Shown here piece by piece: positions 18,524-27,566 of a stretch of 64,000 nucleotides of DNA; positions within the stretch are counted from its first letter, which is position 1; each line of letters starts with the position of its first letter. Made by a program: the position numbers and the translations under genes. This DNA is from Rhizobium sp. GN54. GTDB lineage: Bacteria; Pseudomonadota; Alphaproteobacteria; Rhizobiales; Rhizobiaceae. The notes under the pieces were generated by a model that saw only the letters and a list, made by a program, of their open reading frames with translations, did no database searches and was not told the origin of the DNA. The DNA lies in the NCBI RefSeq assembly GCF_021026345.1, contig NZ_JAJNCZ010000001.1:1178001-1242000 (forward strand), read 5' to 3'.

Positions 18524-19882
18524 GACCTCCCGCTCGGGTAAATTCTCGGGAATCTGTCCAAAACACATCGAGCGCTGAGCAAGGCGTTGCATCATTGAGG
18601 TTAACACCTTGACACAAGCAGGATCGTTGAAGCGATTTTGGGTCTCGTATGGGTCAGCGTTTAAGTCGAACAACTCGCCCTGGTCCTCGGCATACAGGCA
18701 GAGCTTCCATTCTCTTGTCCGTAGCATGACGCCGGGCCCAAAAGGTGTAGGCGGTAGCGCGCCCTTGATGCGTAGGCCGGCGATGGGGGCTTGTGGTTGG
18801 CGGACCATCATGCCCGCATCCGCATAGATATCGCGCCGCCGTGCAACACTGTCGGCCAGCGATAGTGCATGAGATCCTCTGGGTTGTTGCAGACCACAGA
18901 GATCCAGCACCGTCGCCATACCGTCCATGAGTTCGACCAAGCTGCTATTGACGCCACGTGGCACCCTCCCTGTTGGATCCCAGAGCACCAGTGGGACTCG
19001 TATCAGGCATTCGTAAAACGCGGGGATTTTGTGTGTTACACCAAAATCGCCGATGAACTCGCCGTGGTCACTCCAAAAAAGAACAATGGTGTTTTCAAGG
19101 ATCCGTAGACTCTCCAGCGTGTCCAGAATGCGCCCGACCTGATCATCGACATAGCGAATCTGACCTGCGTAGATTGCCATCGTCCGTTTGAGTTCCTCGA
19201 TAGGCATCTCAGTCTCGCCGCTGTGGATGCGCCAGTGCGTCAAGCGCCTGATTTCACCATCAGTCGGCTGCCGGCGGTAGTTCGGAGAAAGCTCGAATTG
19301 CGAAGCGTTAAAAAGCGAGGAATAGGGCTCCGGACAAGCAAAGAAAGGGTGCGGGTCTTGATAGTTCAGCGTGAGGAAGAATGGCTGGTCGCCGTGCGCG
19401 TGGCGGCGTATGAAGTCCAGTCCCGCATCCGTTAGCCGCTTGGTCAAATTCCATTCCGAATTGGCTGCAAGACTCGCGCTATCCCATGCTTTTATGTACT
19501 CGGGATGTCGGTCCATGATCCCGATGCAGATATCTTCGCCTTCATCATAGAGGCTACCAATGACGTCCCCTCTGAAGCAATGGTCCTTTCCCCAAATTCC
19601 CCGGACGTAGCCGGCATCACCAAGGACCCGCAGAGCATTCGGCTTAGCCTGATCGTAGGTGCCCCCATATTGGCGGACACCATGCTCGATCGGATACTGT
19701 CCGGTAAGGAAGCTCGTGCGGCTTGGTCCGCAAATTGGAGACGCTGTGAAGGCGAACTCGAAGCGCGTCCCTTTGCGCGCAAGTCGATCAAGATTTTTTG
19801 TCCCGATGAACGGGTGACCATAGCATGAGGCGTAGTCCCAACGCATCTGGTCAGGATTGATGATGACTATATTCGGACGCAT
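18512..19882 (-). CDS. Type I sulfatase (alkaline phosphatase superfamily)
   Basis: Predicted sulfate-ester hydrolase of 456 residues. CGPSRTSFLTG at residues 51-61 is the C-x-P-S-R sulfatase signature; Cys51 would be converted to formylglycine by a maturase not present here. INPDQMRWD at the N-terminus supplies Asp metal ligands, and FWSDHGEFIGDFG holds the second metal site. There is no signal peptide, so it acts in the cytoplasm unless exported otherwise. Base composition and codon use are clearly more A/T-rich than in flanking genes, and a sulfotransferase lies next to it, suggesting joint acquisition. The substrate is unknown. Confidence 0.88.
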   Translation of the reverse strand: MRPNIVIINPDQMRWDYASCYGHPFIGTKNLDRLARKGTRFEFAFTASPICGPSRTSFLTGQYPIEHGVRQYGGTYDQAKPNALRVLGDAGYVRGIWGKDHCFRGDVIGSLYDEGEDICIGIMDRHPEYIKAWDSASLAANSEWNLTKRLTDAGLDFIRRHAHGDQPFFLTLNYQDPHPFFACPEPYSSLFNASQFELSPNYRRQPTDGEIRRLTHWRIHSGETEMPIEELKRTMAIYAGQIRYVDDQVGRILDTLESLRILENTIVLFWSDHGEFIGDFGVTHKIPAFYECLIRVPLVLWDPTGRVPRGVNSSLVELMDGMATVLDLCGLQQPRGSHALSLADSVARRRDIYADAGMMVRQPQAPIAGLRIKGALPPTPFGPGVMLRTREWKLCLYAEDQGELFDLNADPYETQNRFNDPACVKVLTSMMQRLAQRSMCFGQIPENLPEREVKTG

Positions 19883-19900
19883 TCAGAGCTGCCTACAAAT

Positions 19901-20620
19901 TTAAAAAATGTACCCAAATCGAGCGATTTCGTCGGAAAACTTTCGCGCTACTAGATCGATGCTCTGACGTCGAGTGTAATAGGACCGGTAGTGCTCACGC
20001 TTTGACGAGTTCACCCGAGGAAGATTGCGCTGGGGAATTTCAAGCGTATCGCACAGTTTTGCGAAATCTTCGTCAAGATGTTCAAACCGAAGCACGATAT
20101 CGACATTGTGGAACGGGTCACAATTCCCGCCCTGGATATCAAGGTAGTCTCTATGCGGCTTCACTGATGTTTCAATGAAGTTTTCGAAGTCCTCAGGCGA
20201 CCACTGCACTGATCCACGATGCGGTGAAAAGAAGAACGACGCACATCGATCCCAAGGGTTTCGGATACAGGCTACTTTTCGGAGCCGAGCGAACGTCTCC
20301 GCATCAATTTGCCTTCGATAGTCCTCGAGTGTCGAATGCTTATGAATGTCCAGTGTCGATGAGCGAACCTCGAAACGGTTGATGCCGTCGTGACGGGGAC
20401 TCGGAAGAGTCATGTGGTCGTCGCTGAACGGCAAGAGTACGCTTTGTAGTGAATTGCCTCCTGTCTTCGGGATATGGATGAACAGAAAATTGTTGATGAT
20501 GGAGAGCAATATTTTCACCTTGGAACGTCGATTTGCTACTCGATAGCATTTAAGGGGCGCTTCTAAGATGCACAGTTTAAAGCGCTGTTCTGTCACTAGC
20601 ACATACCGTGTCACACTCAT
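19901..20620 (-). CDS. Sulfotransferase family protein
   Basis: Predicted PAPS-dependent sulfotransferase. FIHIPKTGGNSL is the 5'-phosphosulfate-binding loop and RKVACIRNPWDRCASFFF the 3'-phosphate-binding segment, as in the Sulfotransfer_2 (carbohydrate/heparan-type) group. The frame gives 239 residues from 20620; a GTG start at 20518 (205 residues) is also possible, since the family motif begins about 12 residues after it and the preceding 34 residues look unlike the family. It is encoded 18 bases upstream of the sulfatase on the same strand and shares its lower GC. The acceptor could be a surface glycan; this is inference. Confidence 0.82.
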   Translation of the reverse strand: MSVTRYVLVTEQRFKLCILEAPLKCYRVANRRSKVKILLSIINNFLFIHIPKTGGNSLQSVLLPFSDDHMTLPSPRHDGINRFEVRSSTLDIHKHSTLEDYRRQIDAETFARLRKVACIRNPWDRCASFFFSPHRGSVQWSPEDFENFIETSVKPHRDYLDIQGGNCDPFHNVDIVLRFEHLDEDFAKLCDTLEIPQRNLPRVNSSKREHYRSYYTRRQSIDLVARKFSDEIARFGYIF

Positions 20621-20756
20621 AAATGCCGATCGTTATCGGGGCACCAGGCCTATAGCGTGCTTCATAGTCGCGAGCAAATGAGCCGGCCCCTGGTGCCGAC
20701 TCCTCGTCATCATTCTCGAACGCTGCGAGCACGATCAGCTTGAGTGTGTCTGTCAT
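20577..20756 (-). CDS. Short hypothetical protein, possibly a gene remnant
   Basis: A 59-codon frame beginning MTDTLKLIVLAAFENDDEES, with GGGAG about 10 bases before the ATG. The first 15 residues recall a small rhizobial hypothetical family that begins KLIVLAAFE, but the rest does not, and its end overlaps the start of the sulfotransferase frame. It may be a truncated copy left by the insertion that created this islet. Confidence 0.35.
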   Translation of the reverse strand: MTDTLKLIVLAAFENDDEESAPGAGSFARDYEARYRPGAPITIGIYECDTVCASDRTAL

Positions 20757-20776
20757 TTACAATCTCCCGAACAGGT

Positions 20777-20992
20777 TCACGCGTCCGGCATCTGTATCAG
20801 AAGCTCAAGTTCCTTCTTCGGTAACAGTCGCGGCAGGCGCCTAGCGTCCTCCCATAGCACGGTAAGCCATTCTTCGACTTCTTCGCCTGGGCGCAGTATC
20901 ACCGGTATCGCTTTCTGATGGATGGGCGCGACGACACCCGGGTGAGCAATGATCCCGTGCACCACAGGAATGCCTCCCATAGCGCCGCGCAA
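20777..20992 (-). pseudogene. C-terminal fragment of an SOS-response-associated peptidase (SRAP/YedK)
   Basis: The 71-codon frame contains VVAPIHQKAIPVIL followed by EEVEEWL and LPKKELELL, which matches the end of SRAP (YedK/HMCES) proteins, where APIHxKAMPVIL is conserved with a His of the active site. The catalytic N-terminal Cys2 domain, about 150 residues, is missing: upstream sequence shows no continuation in any frame. It is therefore a remnant, probably from the same recombination that placed the sulfatase islet between the two tRNA genes. Confidence 0.65.
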
Positions 20993-21255
20993 ACCGTGTA
21001 GACCCTAGGGATGCGGTGCCGATCTGTCTGATGTTCAAAATGTCGCTGTCCGCGCTCTCTTCGCTAACAAAGCGCTGCGGATGCACAAAGGGCCCACCAA
21101 GTAAGCCTTGCCTTCCGAGAGAAGGGCGCCGGAGTTGGGTCGCATGGATTTGCCGGGTGTGACGGGAAATGCTGGGAAATCAAGGGAATTGGACTGCAAA
21201 CGCGGCACAAAAGGGCAGAGCGTTGCTGCCTAATATTTTTGCTGGGGAAAGAAAG

Positions 21256-21329
21256 TGGAGGCCTCGCCCGGAATCGAACCGGGGTGCAAGGATTTGCAGT
21301 CCTCTGCGTAACCACTCCGCCACGAGGCC
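21256..21329 (-). tRNA. tRNA-Cys (GCA)
   Basis: The minus strand gives a full cloverleaf: acceptor GGCCTCG with CGAGGCC, D-arm GCGGAGTGGTTACGC, anticodon loop CTGCAAA with anticodon GCA, and T-arm CCGGTTCGATTCCGG. CCA is encoded. It marks the far edge of the A/T-richer islet. Confidence 0.97.
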
Positions 21330-21535
21330 GTCCGTCTGCTTAAAAGCGAGTGGTGCCGGGCGTTTAGAACGAATTGAAAATCGGTGCAAGAGGCATTCGT
21401 CGTCGGCGGGCGGTTTTCCTCGTCGCCGGCGTCCCGGCAGGCCGTGTCGCCCGCCGGCCGGCCCCGCCCCGGGGAGGGGCGAGGCCGGCGGTCGCGGGGG
21501 CCGTGGTCACATCGGCCGTGGTTGCAGCGACCCTG

Positions 21536-22069
21536 TCAGGCCGAGAGCCTGCGGGCGTATTCGGCGCGCAGCCGGGTCCAGCGGGGCCAGAACGCCTCGG
21601 GGTCCTTGCCCGAGACGCGCTCGACGAGGACGTCGAGATGGGTGTGCCATCCCGCACCCACCATTTCCATGGTCGCGCGGTCGGGCAGGCGGCGATGGAC
21701 GAGCGTCAGCAGGACCTCGCTCCCCTTCGGCTCGAGATCGATCGAAACGTCGCCGCTGCGGCTCCAGGAAAAGGCGATCCTGCGCGGCGGGTCCAGTTCG
21801 GTGATCCGGCTCTGCATCCGCATCTCCTCGGAAAAGCCATCCGGTCGCGTGCCGGGCGGGTCGCTGAGTTCGTCGTTGCGCCAGACGAATTCGAACGGCG
21901 CGCCGACCGTCAGCTCCATGTCGCCCGCCGCCAGCCATTTCCGGCGCATTTCGCTTTCGGTCAGATAGGCCCAGACCCGCTCGATCGGGCCGGGCAGGAG
22001 CCTTTGCATCGTCAGCGTGGCCGGCTCGGTCACAGAGCCGTAGGCGTCGAGTGTCAGAACTTCCGTCAT
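21536..22069 (-). CDS. SRPBCC / AHSA1-domain protein
   Basis: Predicted START-like ligand-binding fold protein of 177 residues. Hallmarks are the N-terminal ITMQR-like strand (ATLTMQRLLPGPIERVWAYL), RKWLAAGDMEL, a central PPRRIAFSWS strand and the C-terminal helix AGWHTHLDVLVERVSG. Such proteins often pair with an ArsR-type regulator, as here: the start overlaps the regulator stop by four bases. The ligand is unknown. Confidence 0.85.
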   Translation of the reverse strand: MTEVLTLDAYGSVTEPATLTMQRLLPGPIERVWAYLTESEMRRKWLAAGDMELTVGAPFEFVWRNDELSDPPGTRPDGFSEEMRMQSRITELDPPRRIAFSWSRSGDVSIDLEPKGSEVLLTLVHRRLPDRATMEMVGAGWHTHLDVLVERVSGKDPEAFWPRWTRLRAEYARRLSA

Positions 22070-22434
22070 CTGTCTTCTCCTTCGTTGGGCTTGCGGTTTT
22101 TCTTCGCGTCCTCCTCGCGCAACAGGCGTTCGAGAACGTCGAGCCGTTCGATCCAGAACCGTTCGTAGAAGCTGAGCCAGGAATGGGCGCTGGCGAGCGG
22201 GCCGGGTGCGAGGCGGCAGACATGCGTACGGCCCCGCACCTCGCGGCGGATCAGCCCGGCATGCTCCAGCGCCTTGATGTGCTTCGACGCCGCCGCCAGC
22301 GAGATCGAGAAGGGTTCGGCCAGCTGGCCGACCGTCCGTTCGCCGTCCGCCAGTTCGCGCAGCATCTTCCGCCGCGTGGCGTCGCCGAGGGCGTGGAAGA
22401 CGGTATCGAGTCGGGATGCTTCTAGTTCAACCAT
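22066..22434 (-). CDS. ArsR-family transcriptional regulator
   Basis: Winged-helix repressor of 122 residues. The ATG at 22434 (MVELEASRLDTVFHALGDATRRKML) is preferred over an upstream one because the family motif begins here. The recognition helix is SISLAAASKHIKALEHAGLI, and the wing is RREVRGRTHVCRL. No Cys metal site is visible, so it probably senses something other than a metal. It is first in an operon with the SRPBCC gene. Two palindromes at its start (22426 and 22465) are good candidates for autoregulation. Confidence 0.88.
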   Translation of the reverse strand: MVELEASRLDTVFHALGDATRRKMLRELADGERTVGQLAEPFSISLAAASKHIKALEHAGLIRREVRGRTHVCRLAPGPLASAHSWLSFYERFWIERLDVLERLLREEDAKKNRKPNEGEDR

Positions 22435-22443
22435 GTGGTTGAA
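22426..22443. promoter_or_regulatory. Operator-like palindrome over the ArsR start codon
   Basis: TTCAACCA-TG-TGGTTGAA is a perfect 8-bp inverted repeat with a 2-base centre. It contains the initiation codon of the regulator gene. A second, related palindrome is centred exactly 40 bp upstream. Both share the TTCAAC/GTTGAA core. Confidence 0.6.
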
Positions 22444-22464
22444 TATAGACTCGCCCGAATAGAT

Positions 22465-22484
22465 ATTCAACTACTTTGTTGAAT
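22465..22484. promoter_or_regulatory. Second operator-like palindrome upstream of the ArsR gene
   Basis: ATTCAAC-TACTTT-GTTGAAT has 7-bp perfect arms and shares the TTCAAC/GTTGAA core with the first site. It lies where a promoter for the operon is expected. Confidence 0.6.
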
Positions 22485-22646
22485 GTTCTGGTAATGCGTT
22501 GGGGCGGTCCCGGAAGAGGCCGCCTGGGACCGCGCGCTTCTGCCTGCTGATTGTGCGATGAATCGATGCGTGCCCTCACGGCCGCGGCCGCAAAAGGCGG
22601 CCGTCGGTGCGCGCGATGGTCCCGCCGCGGAGGTCGGGCGCTGGCC

Positions 22647-22811
22647 CTAGTAGCTTGCGTTCTGCGTTCCGGTGCGCATGCCGACGATCTCGGCGTCCGG
22701 CGACGGACCCTGGTATTGCGAATAGGTCGTGTTGTTCGCGGCAGAGGTCGTGCACCCGGTGATCACCAGGAGCGAAAGGAAAAACGCGGTCAAGGATGCT
22801 GCATGTCTCAT
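22647..22811 (-). CDS. Small lipoprotein, 54 residues
   Basis: The frame starts with ATG at 22811 behind CAGGAGGG, an excellent ribosome site. The product has a basic start (MRHAASLTAFFLSLLVITGC), a hydrophobic core and a lipobox ITGC, so Cys20 would be lipidated. The mature 35 residues are polar (TTSAANNTTYSQYQ...EIVGMRTGTQNASY). The function is unknown. It is a monocistronic gene between the ArsR operon and a RIME repeat, with the repeat 15 bases upstream of the start codon. Confidence 0.7.
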   Translation of the reverse strand: MRHAASLTAFFLSLLVITGCTTSAANNTTYSQYQGPSPDAEIVGMRTGTQNASY

Positions 22812-22826
22812 GGCGTCCCTCCTGAA

Positions 22827-22929
22827 GCATGTCGCGCAAAAGGCGTGGGGCGCGGTCTTGCAATGACGACATGCGCAAAATCAAAGGTCCGAAGCGCGGG
22901 AGCGGATCCGGTGGATCGCGACGCGCTTC
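22827..22929. repeat. RIME-like palindromic repeat, copy B
   Basis: Two consecutive palindromes: GCATGTCG ... CGACATGC (22827-22874), then GAAGCGCG ... CGCGCTTC (22891-22929) with GATCC/GGATC inside. Same design as copies A and C. Here it lies just upstream of the lipoprotein gene and would be in or next to its promoter. Confidence 0.75.
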
Positions 22930-23106
22930 TGGCCGCAGGATGCGGCAGATGCAATTTATCTACGGTTTTCAGCCGTTTGCAAGAAGAACCCGACTGCAAA
23001 GCCAAAAAGGGCGTCGGCGGGGCGTCCGCCCGGCGATCTGCACCCCACGGTAGAAGGGCTTTCGTTAAAGCGGCGCCCGTCGGGCGCCGCGCGCAATCCC
23101 TCGGCC

Positions 23107-23532
23107 TCAGCCGGGCGCGCCCTCGAGCCCGACGAGGGCGATCTTGGGATAGCCGGCGGTGCGCAGGAGGTTCATCACGTCCATCACGTCGCCGTAGCCG
23201 ACCGCCTTGTCGGCCCGCAGCAGGATGCGCGTCTGCTTGTCGCCGCCGGTGATGGTGTCGAGTTCGCTGCCGAAGGTCTCGCGGGCGACGGTGCCGTTGC
23301 CGAGCGACAGCGTCAGGTCCTGCTTCAGCGTCACGAACACCGGCTTGTCCTCGCGCGGCGCCGGCCGGGCGACGGAGGAGGGGAGGTCGACATTGATGTC
23401 GACGGTCGCAAGCGGAGCGGCCACCATGAAGATGATCAGCAGCACCAGCATCACGTCAATGAACGGCGTGACGTTGATCTCGCTGTTTTCCTCCAGGTCG
23501 TCGCCGCCGCCTTCTCTGATCTTGCCTGCCAT
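23107..23532 (-). CDS. exbD: ExbD/TolR biopolymer transport protein
   Basis: Subunit of the proton-driven motor that powers TonB-dependent uptake. The 141-residue protein has one N-terminal membrane segment ([19 protein letters not shown]) with the essential Asp in [10 protein letters not shown], then a periplasmic domain ending in [22 protein letters not shown]. It follows exbB with a 3-base gap. ExbD and TolR are close relatives; the absence of tolA, tolB and pal nearby and the iron-type operator upstream favour ExbD. Confidence 0.9.
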   Translation of the reverse strand: MAGKIREGGGDDLEENSEINVTPFIDVMLVLLIIFMVAAPLATVDINVDLPSSVARPAPREDKPVFVTLKQDLTLSLGNGTVARETFGSELDTITGGDKQTRILLRADKAVGYGDVMDVMNLLRTAGYPKIALVGLEGAPG

Positions 23533-23535
23533 GGT

Positions 23536-24750
<1,215 letters not shown>

Positions 24751-24789
24751 GAGCGTCCCATACAACAATTTTGCGCGCGGGGGCAACGT

Positions 24790-24814
24790 TATCATGACTG
24801 CCTTTGTCATGATA
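24790..24814. promoter_or_regulatory. RirA-type iron-responsive operator (IRO box) upstream of exbB
   Basis: TATCATGAC and GTCATGATA form a perfect 9-bp inverted repeat with a 7-base centre. Within it is TGA-N9-TCA (24795-24809), the consensus described for RirA, the rhizobial iron-sulfur repressor. It sits 45-59 bases before the exbB start, where a repressor would block transcription when iron is plentiful. Confidence 0.6.
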
Positions 24815-24997
24815 TTTGCGGGGGACGCTCCGCAGCCGCTTCACTTTTTTGCGCCCTGCGGGCCGTTCGACATATGGACACCCGTGCCGAAAGGGCATTA
24901 AGACACAGCTGGATTTTTCCGCCGCCGGGCCCCGCCGCCAGATCACGACTGGACCAGGGCGGCCACGAGGCTCCGGCAGGCAGCAATCAGGACGGCA

Positions 24998-25651
24998 ATG
25001 ATGGACTACACCGCAGCGCGCATCAAAATGGTCGACAACCAGATCCGGACGACGGACGTGACTTCGCATTCGGTTCTCGAGGCGTTCCTGACCGTTCCCC
25101 GCGAGGCCTTCGTTCCCGCCCAGCTGAAGCCGCTGGCCTATATCGACAACGACATCGAGGTCGCGCCCGGGCGCTACCTGATGGAGCCGTCGCCGCTGGC
25201 CAAGCTGATCCAGCTCGCGGTGATCACCAGGGAAGACGTCGTCCTCGAGGTCGGCTGCAACACCGGCTATGCCTCGGCGGTCCTGTCGAAGCTTGCGGGC
25301 TCGGTGGTTGCCCTGGAGGTCGACGAGGCGCTCGCGGCCACGGCCGGCGAAACGCTCGCCGAGCTCGGCTACGACAACGTCGCCGTCGTTACCGGCGAAC
25401 TGGAAAAGGGCTACGCCGCCGAGGCGCCCTATGACGCTATCTTCGTCCACGGCGCCGTCGAAGTCGTTCCCGAAGCCTTCTTCGCCCAGTTGCGCGACGG
25501 CGGTCGCCTGGTCGTCGTCGAGGGCTACGGCAACGCTTCGCAGGCCCGCCTCTACATCAAGGAACGCGGCATCGCCTCCGAGCGCAGCGTCTTCAACACC
25601 GCCGTGAAGCCGCTGCCGGGCTTCCGCAAGTCCGCCGAGTTCGTGTTCTGA
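24998..25651 (+). CDS. Protein-L-isoaspartate O-methyltransferase family protein
   Basis: SAM-dependent methyltransferase of the PCM family, 217 residues. The start is TTRMVDNQIRTTDV-like (MMDYTAARIKMVDNQIRTTD), typical of the alphaproteobacterial form encoded just before tolC. Motif I is VLEVGCNTGYASAVL, in place of the usual EIGTGSGY; an acidic ribose-binding residue follows in ALEVDE. The classical family repairs damaged Asp/Asn, but this branch is divergent and the activity is unproven. A second, more canonical pcm lies at 50699. Confidence 0.85.
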   Translation: MMDYTAARIKMVDNQIRTTDVTSHSVLEAFLTVPREAFVPAQLKPLAYIDNDIEVAPGRYLMEPSPLAKLIQLAVITREDVVLEVGCNTGYASAVLSKLAGSVVALEVDEALAATAGETLAELGYDNVAVVTGELEKGYAAEAPYDAIFVHGAVEVVPEAFFAQLRDGGRLVVVEGYGNASQARLYIKERGIASERSVFNTAVKPLPGFRKSAEFVF

Positions 25652-25980
25652 TTAACCTTTTAGTAAAATCCGAGTCGATTTCGACCGGGTTTTATGCGCA
25701 AGATCGCATATGCGGCGAGTCTGCCGCACCGGGATCGCAACGCGGGGGCGGGGCGATTGCAACACATCGGAGACCGGAGGGCGGTTTCGGATGGAGGGTG
25801 GGAAACCATGATGCTTCGGCAGCAATGCTGACGACGGGGAATATCCACAAGTCGGCGCATGGCGCGGAATACGGCGGCGGAAATCCGCCGTATTCGCAGG
25901 AAACATGCGGCGCAGCGCGCGCAGAGACGGCGCTGTCCCGCCGAGGGGGTCGGTCCACCGGTCCAGTCTGGAGTTCATAG
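25652..25980. other. Intergenic region before tolC with a long palindrome
   Basis: 329 bases with no convincing gene. It contains an 11-bp palindrome at 25867-25895 described separately, and GGAG shortly before the tolC GTG start. Upstream, TTAACC-N5-AGTAA at 25653 only loosely resembles a CtrA site. Confidence 0.4.
25867..25895. promoter_or_regulatory. Long palindrome upstream of tolC
   Basis: GAATACGGCGG and CCGCCGTATTC are exact complements separated by CGGAAAT. Located about 85 bases before the tolC start and without a following T-run, it looks more like an operator for a dimeric regulator of tolC than a terminator of the preceding gene. Confidence 0.45.
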
Positions 25981-27378
25981 GTGTCCATCTTGCGAAAGTC
26001 CGCGCTCGCCGCGGTGCTCGTTCCCGCTCTTCTGGCGACGACGCTGCCGGTGTCCGCAGAGACCGTGGCCGGTGCCATGGCCAAGGCCTACGCCAACAAT
26101 CCCGACCTGAACGCCGCCCGCGCAGCACTCCGCGCCATCGACGAGAACGTCACGATCGCCAAGGCGACGATGCGCCCGCAGATCAACGGCGTGGCGGAAG
26201 CGAACGCGACGCGGCGGATCTACGACAAGCCGATCTCGTCGGGCCTGTTCGGGCCGGAGATCAAGAGAACCGACACATTCACCTCCGCCTTCGGCATCTC
26301 CGTCAGCCAGCAGATCTTCGACGGCTTCCAGACCCTGAACAATGTCCGCTCCGCCGAGGCCAACGTGCTCGCCAACCGCGAAGCGCTGCGGGCCCAGGAG
26401 ATCAGCATCCTGCTGGCCGCCGTCGAGGCCTACGCGAACATCGCCCGCGACCAGGCCATCGTCGGTATCCGCAAGCAGAACCTCGCCTTCCTGCGCGAGC
26501 AGCTGAATGCGTCGCGGGCGCGGCTGGAGGTGGGCGAGGGCACGCAGACCGACGTCAGCCTGTCCGAATCGCAGCTTGCCGAGGCGCAGGCGCTGCTGGT
26601 GTCCGCCGAGGCGCAGCTGAAGACGAGCGAGGCGGTCTATTTCCAGATCGTCGGCGACGTGCCGAAGAACATCAAGCAGCCGGGCCCGGCGACGCGCGGG
26701 ATCCCGCCGACGCTGGACCAGGCGGTCGCGATCGGCATGCGCGAGCATCCGACGATCCTGTCGGCCGAACGCAGCGTCGATGCCGCCGGCTACAACGTCA
26801 AGGCCGCCGAAGGCACCATGCTGCCCGGCGTCTCCATCCAGGGCGACGTCTTCAAGTCGGTCAACGGCAGCGGCAGCACCAACGACAACGTCGAAGGCAG
26901 CATCTCCGCCCGCGTCACCGTGCCGATCTACCAGGGCGGCGCCGAATACGGTCAGATCCGCCAGGCGAAGGAACGGCTCGGCCAGCAGCGCATCCTGGTC
27001 GATTCGGCGAGGCTCGAGATCCAGCAGACGATCATCTCCGCCCATACCCAGCTGGAAGCCGCCCGCGCGGCGATCCAGGCGAACCTCGCCGAGATCGAGG
27101 CCGCTGACATGGCGCTCAAGGGCGTCATCGAGGAACGCAACGTCGGCCAGCGCACCACGCTCGACGTGCTGATCGCCCAGCAGACCGTTCTCGACGCGCA
27201 GGAAAGCCTCGTCCTTTCCCGCCGGGTCGAGGTCGTCGCCAGCTATTCGCTGCTGGCCTCGATCGCGCGCCTGACGGTCCGCGGCCAGAATCTGAAGGTC
27301 GCCGAATACCGTGCCGAGGAGCACTACCAGGCGGTCAAGGACAAGTGGTTCGGCCTGCGCACCGTCGACGGCCGCTGA
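25981..27378 (+). CDS. tolC: TolC-family outer-membrane efflux protein
   Basis: Outer-membrane channel for type I secretion and drug efflux, 465 residues, trimeric. The start is GTG with GGAG upstream; the signal peptide ends near LPVSA-ETVAGAM. Two OEP repeats are visible, each beginning with a helix such as ETVAGAMAKAYANNPDLNAARA and PTLDQAVAIGMREHPTILSAER. The conserved DVSLSESQLAEAQALL and RTTLDVLIAQQTVLDAQESLV helices belong to the tunnel. It sits between the pcm-like gene and popZ, the rhizobial order. Confidence 0.95.
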   Translation: MSILRKSALAAVLVPALLATTLPVSAETVAGAMAKAYANNPDLNAARAALRAIDENVTIAKATMRPQINGVAEANATRRIYDKPISSGLFGPEIKRTDTFTSAFGISVSQQIFDGFQTLNNVRSAEANVLANREALRAQEISILLAAVEAYANIARDQAIVGIRKQNLAFLREQLNASRARLEVGEGTQTDVSLSESQLAEAQALLVSAEAQLKTSEAVYFQIVGDVPKNIKQPGPATRGIPPTLDQAVAIGMREHPTILSAERSVDAAGYNVKAAEGTMLPGVSIQGDVFKSVNGSGSTNDNVEGSISARVTVPIYQGGAEYGQIRQAKERLGQQRILVDSARLEIQQTIISAHTQLEAARAAIQANLAEIEAADMALKGVIEERNVGQRTTLDVLIAQQTVLDAQESLVLSRRVEVVASYSLLASIARLTVRGQNLKVAEYRAEEHYQAVKDKWFGLRTVDGR

Positions 27379-27566
27379 GCCTGCCCCGGCGGCTGCGCTA
27401 TTGCCCGCCATTGGCATCGCCGATAAATCTGTGCATCACTGTTGAGAGTTGATTCGCGACGATTTTTTTGCCCTCGCGAGTGACCTATGGTCTTGCTCAT
27501 CCGCACCGCCTGCATGCCGCCGAGGCGTGCCCGGAAGGTCGGGCGGGGCAATGAACGGGGATGAAA

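Noticed and set aside
17533-21329. A prophage or integrative element between the tRNA genes
   Set aside because: I found no integrase, no transposase and no duplicated tRNA 3' end, so only an acquired islet is claimed.
25653-25668. A CtrA site after the pcm-like gene
   Set aside because: TTAACC is followed by AGTAA at the wrong spacing and with mismatches.
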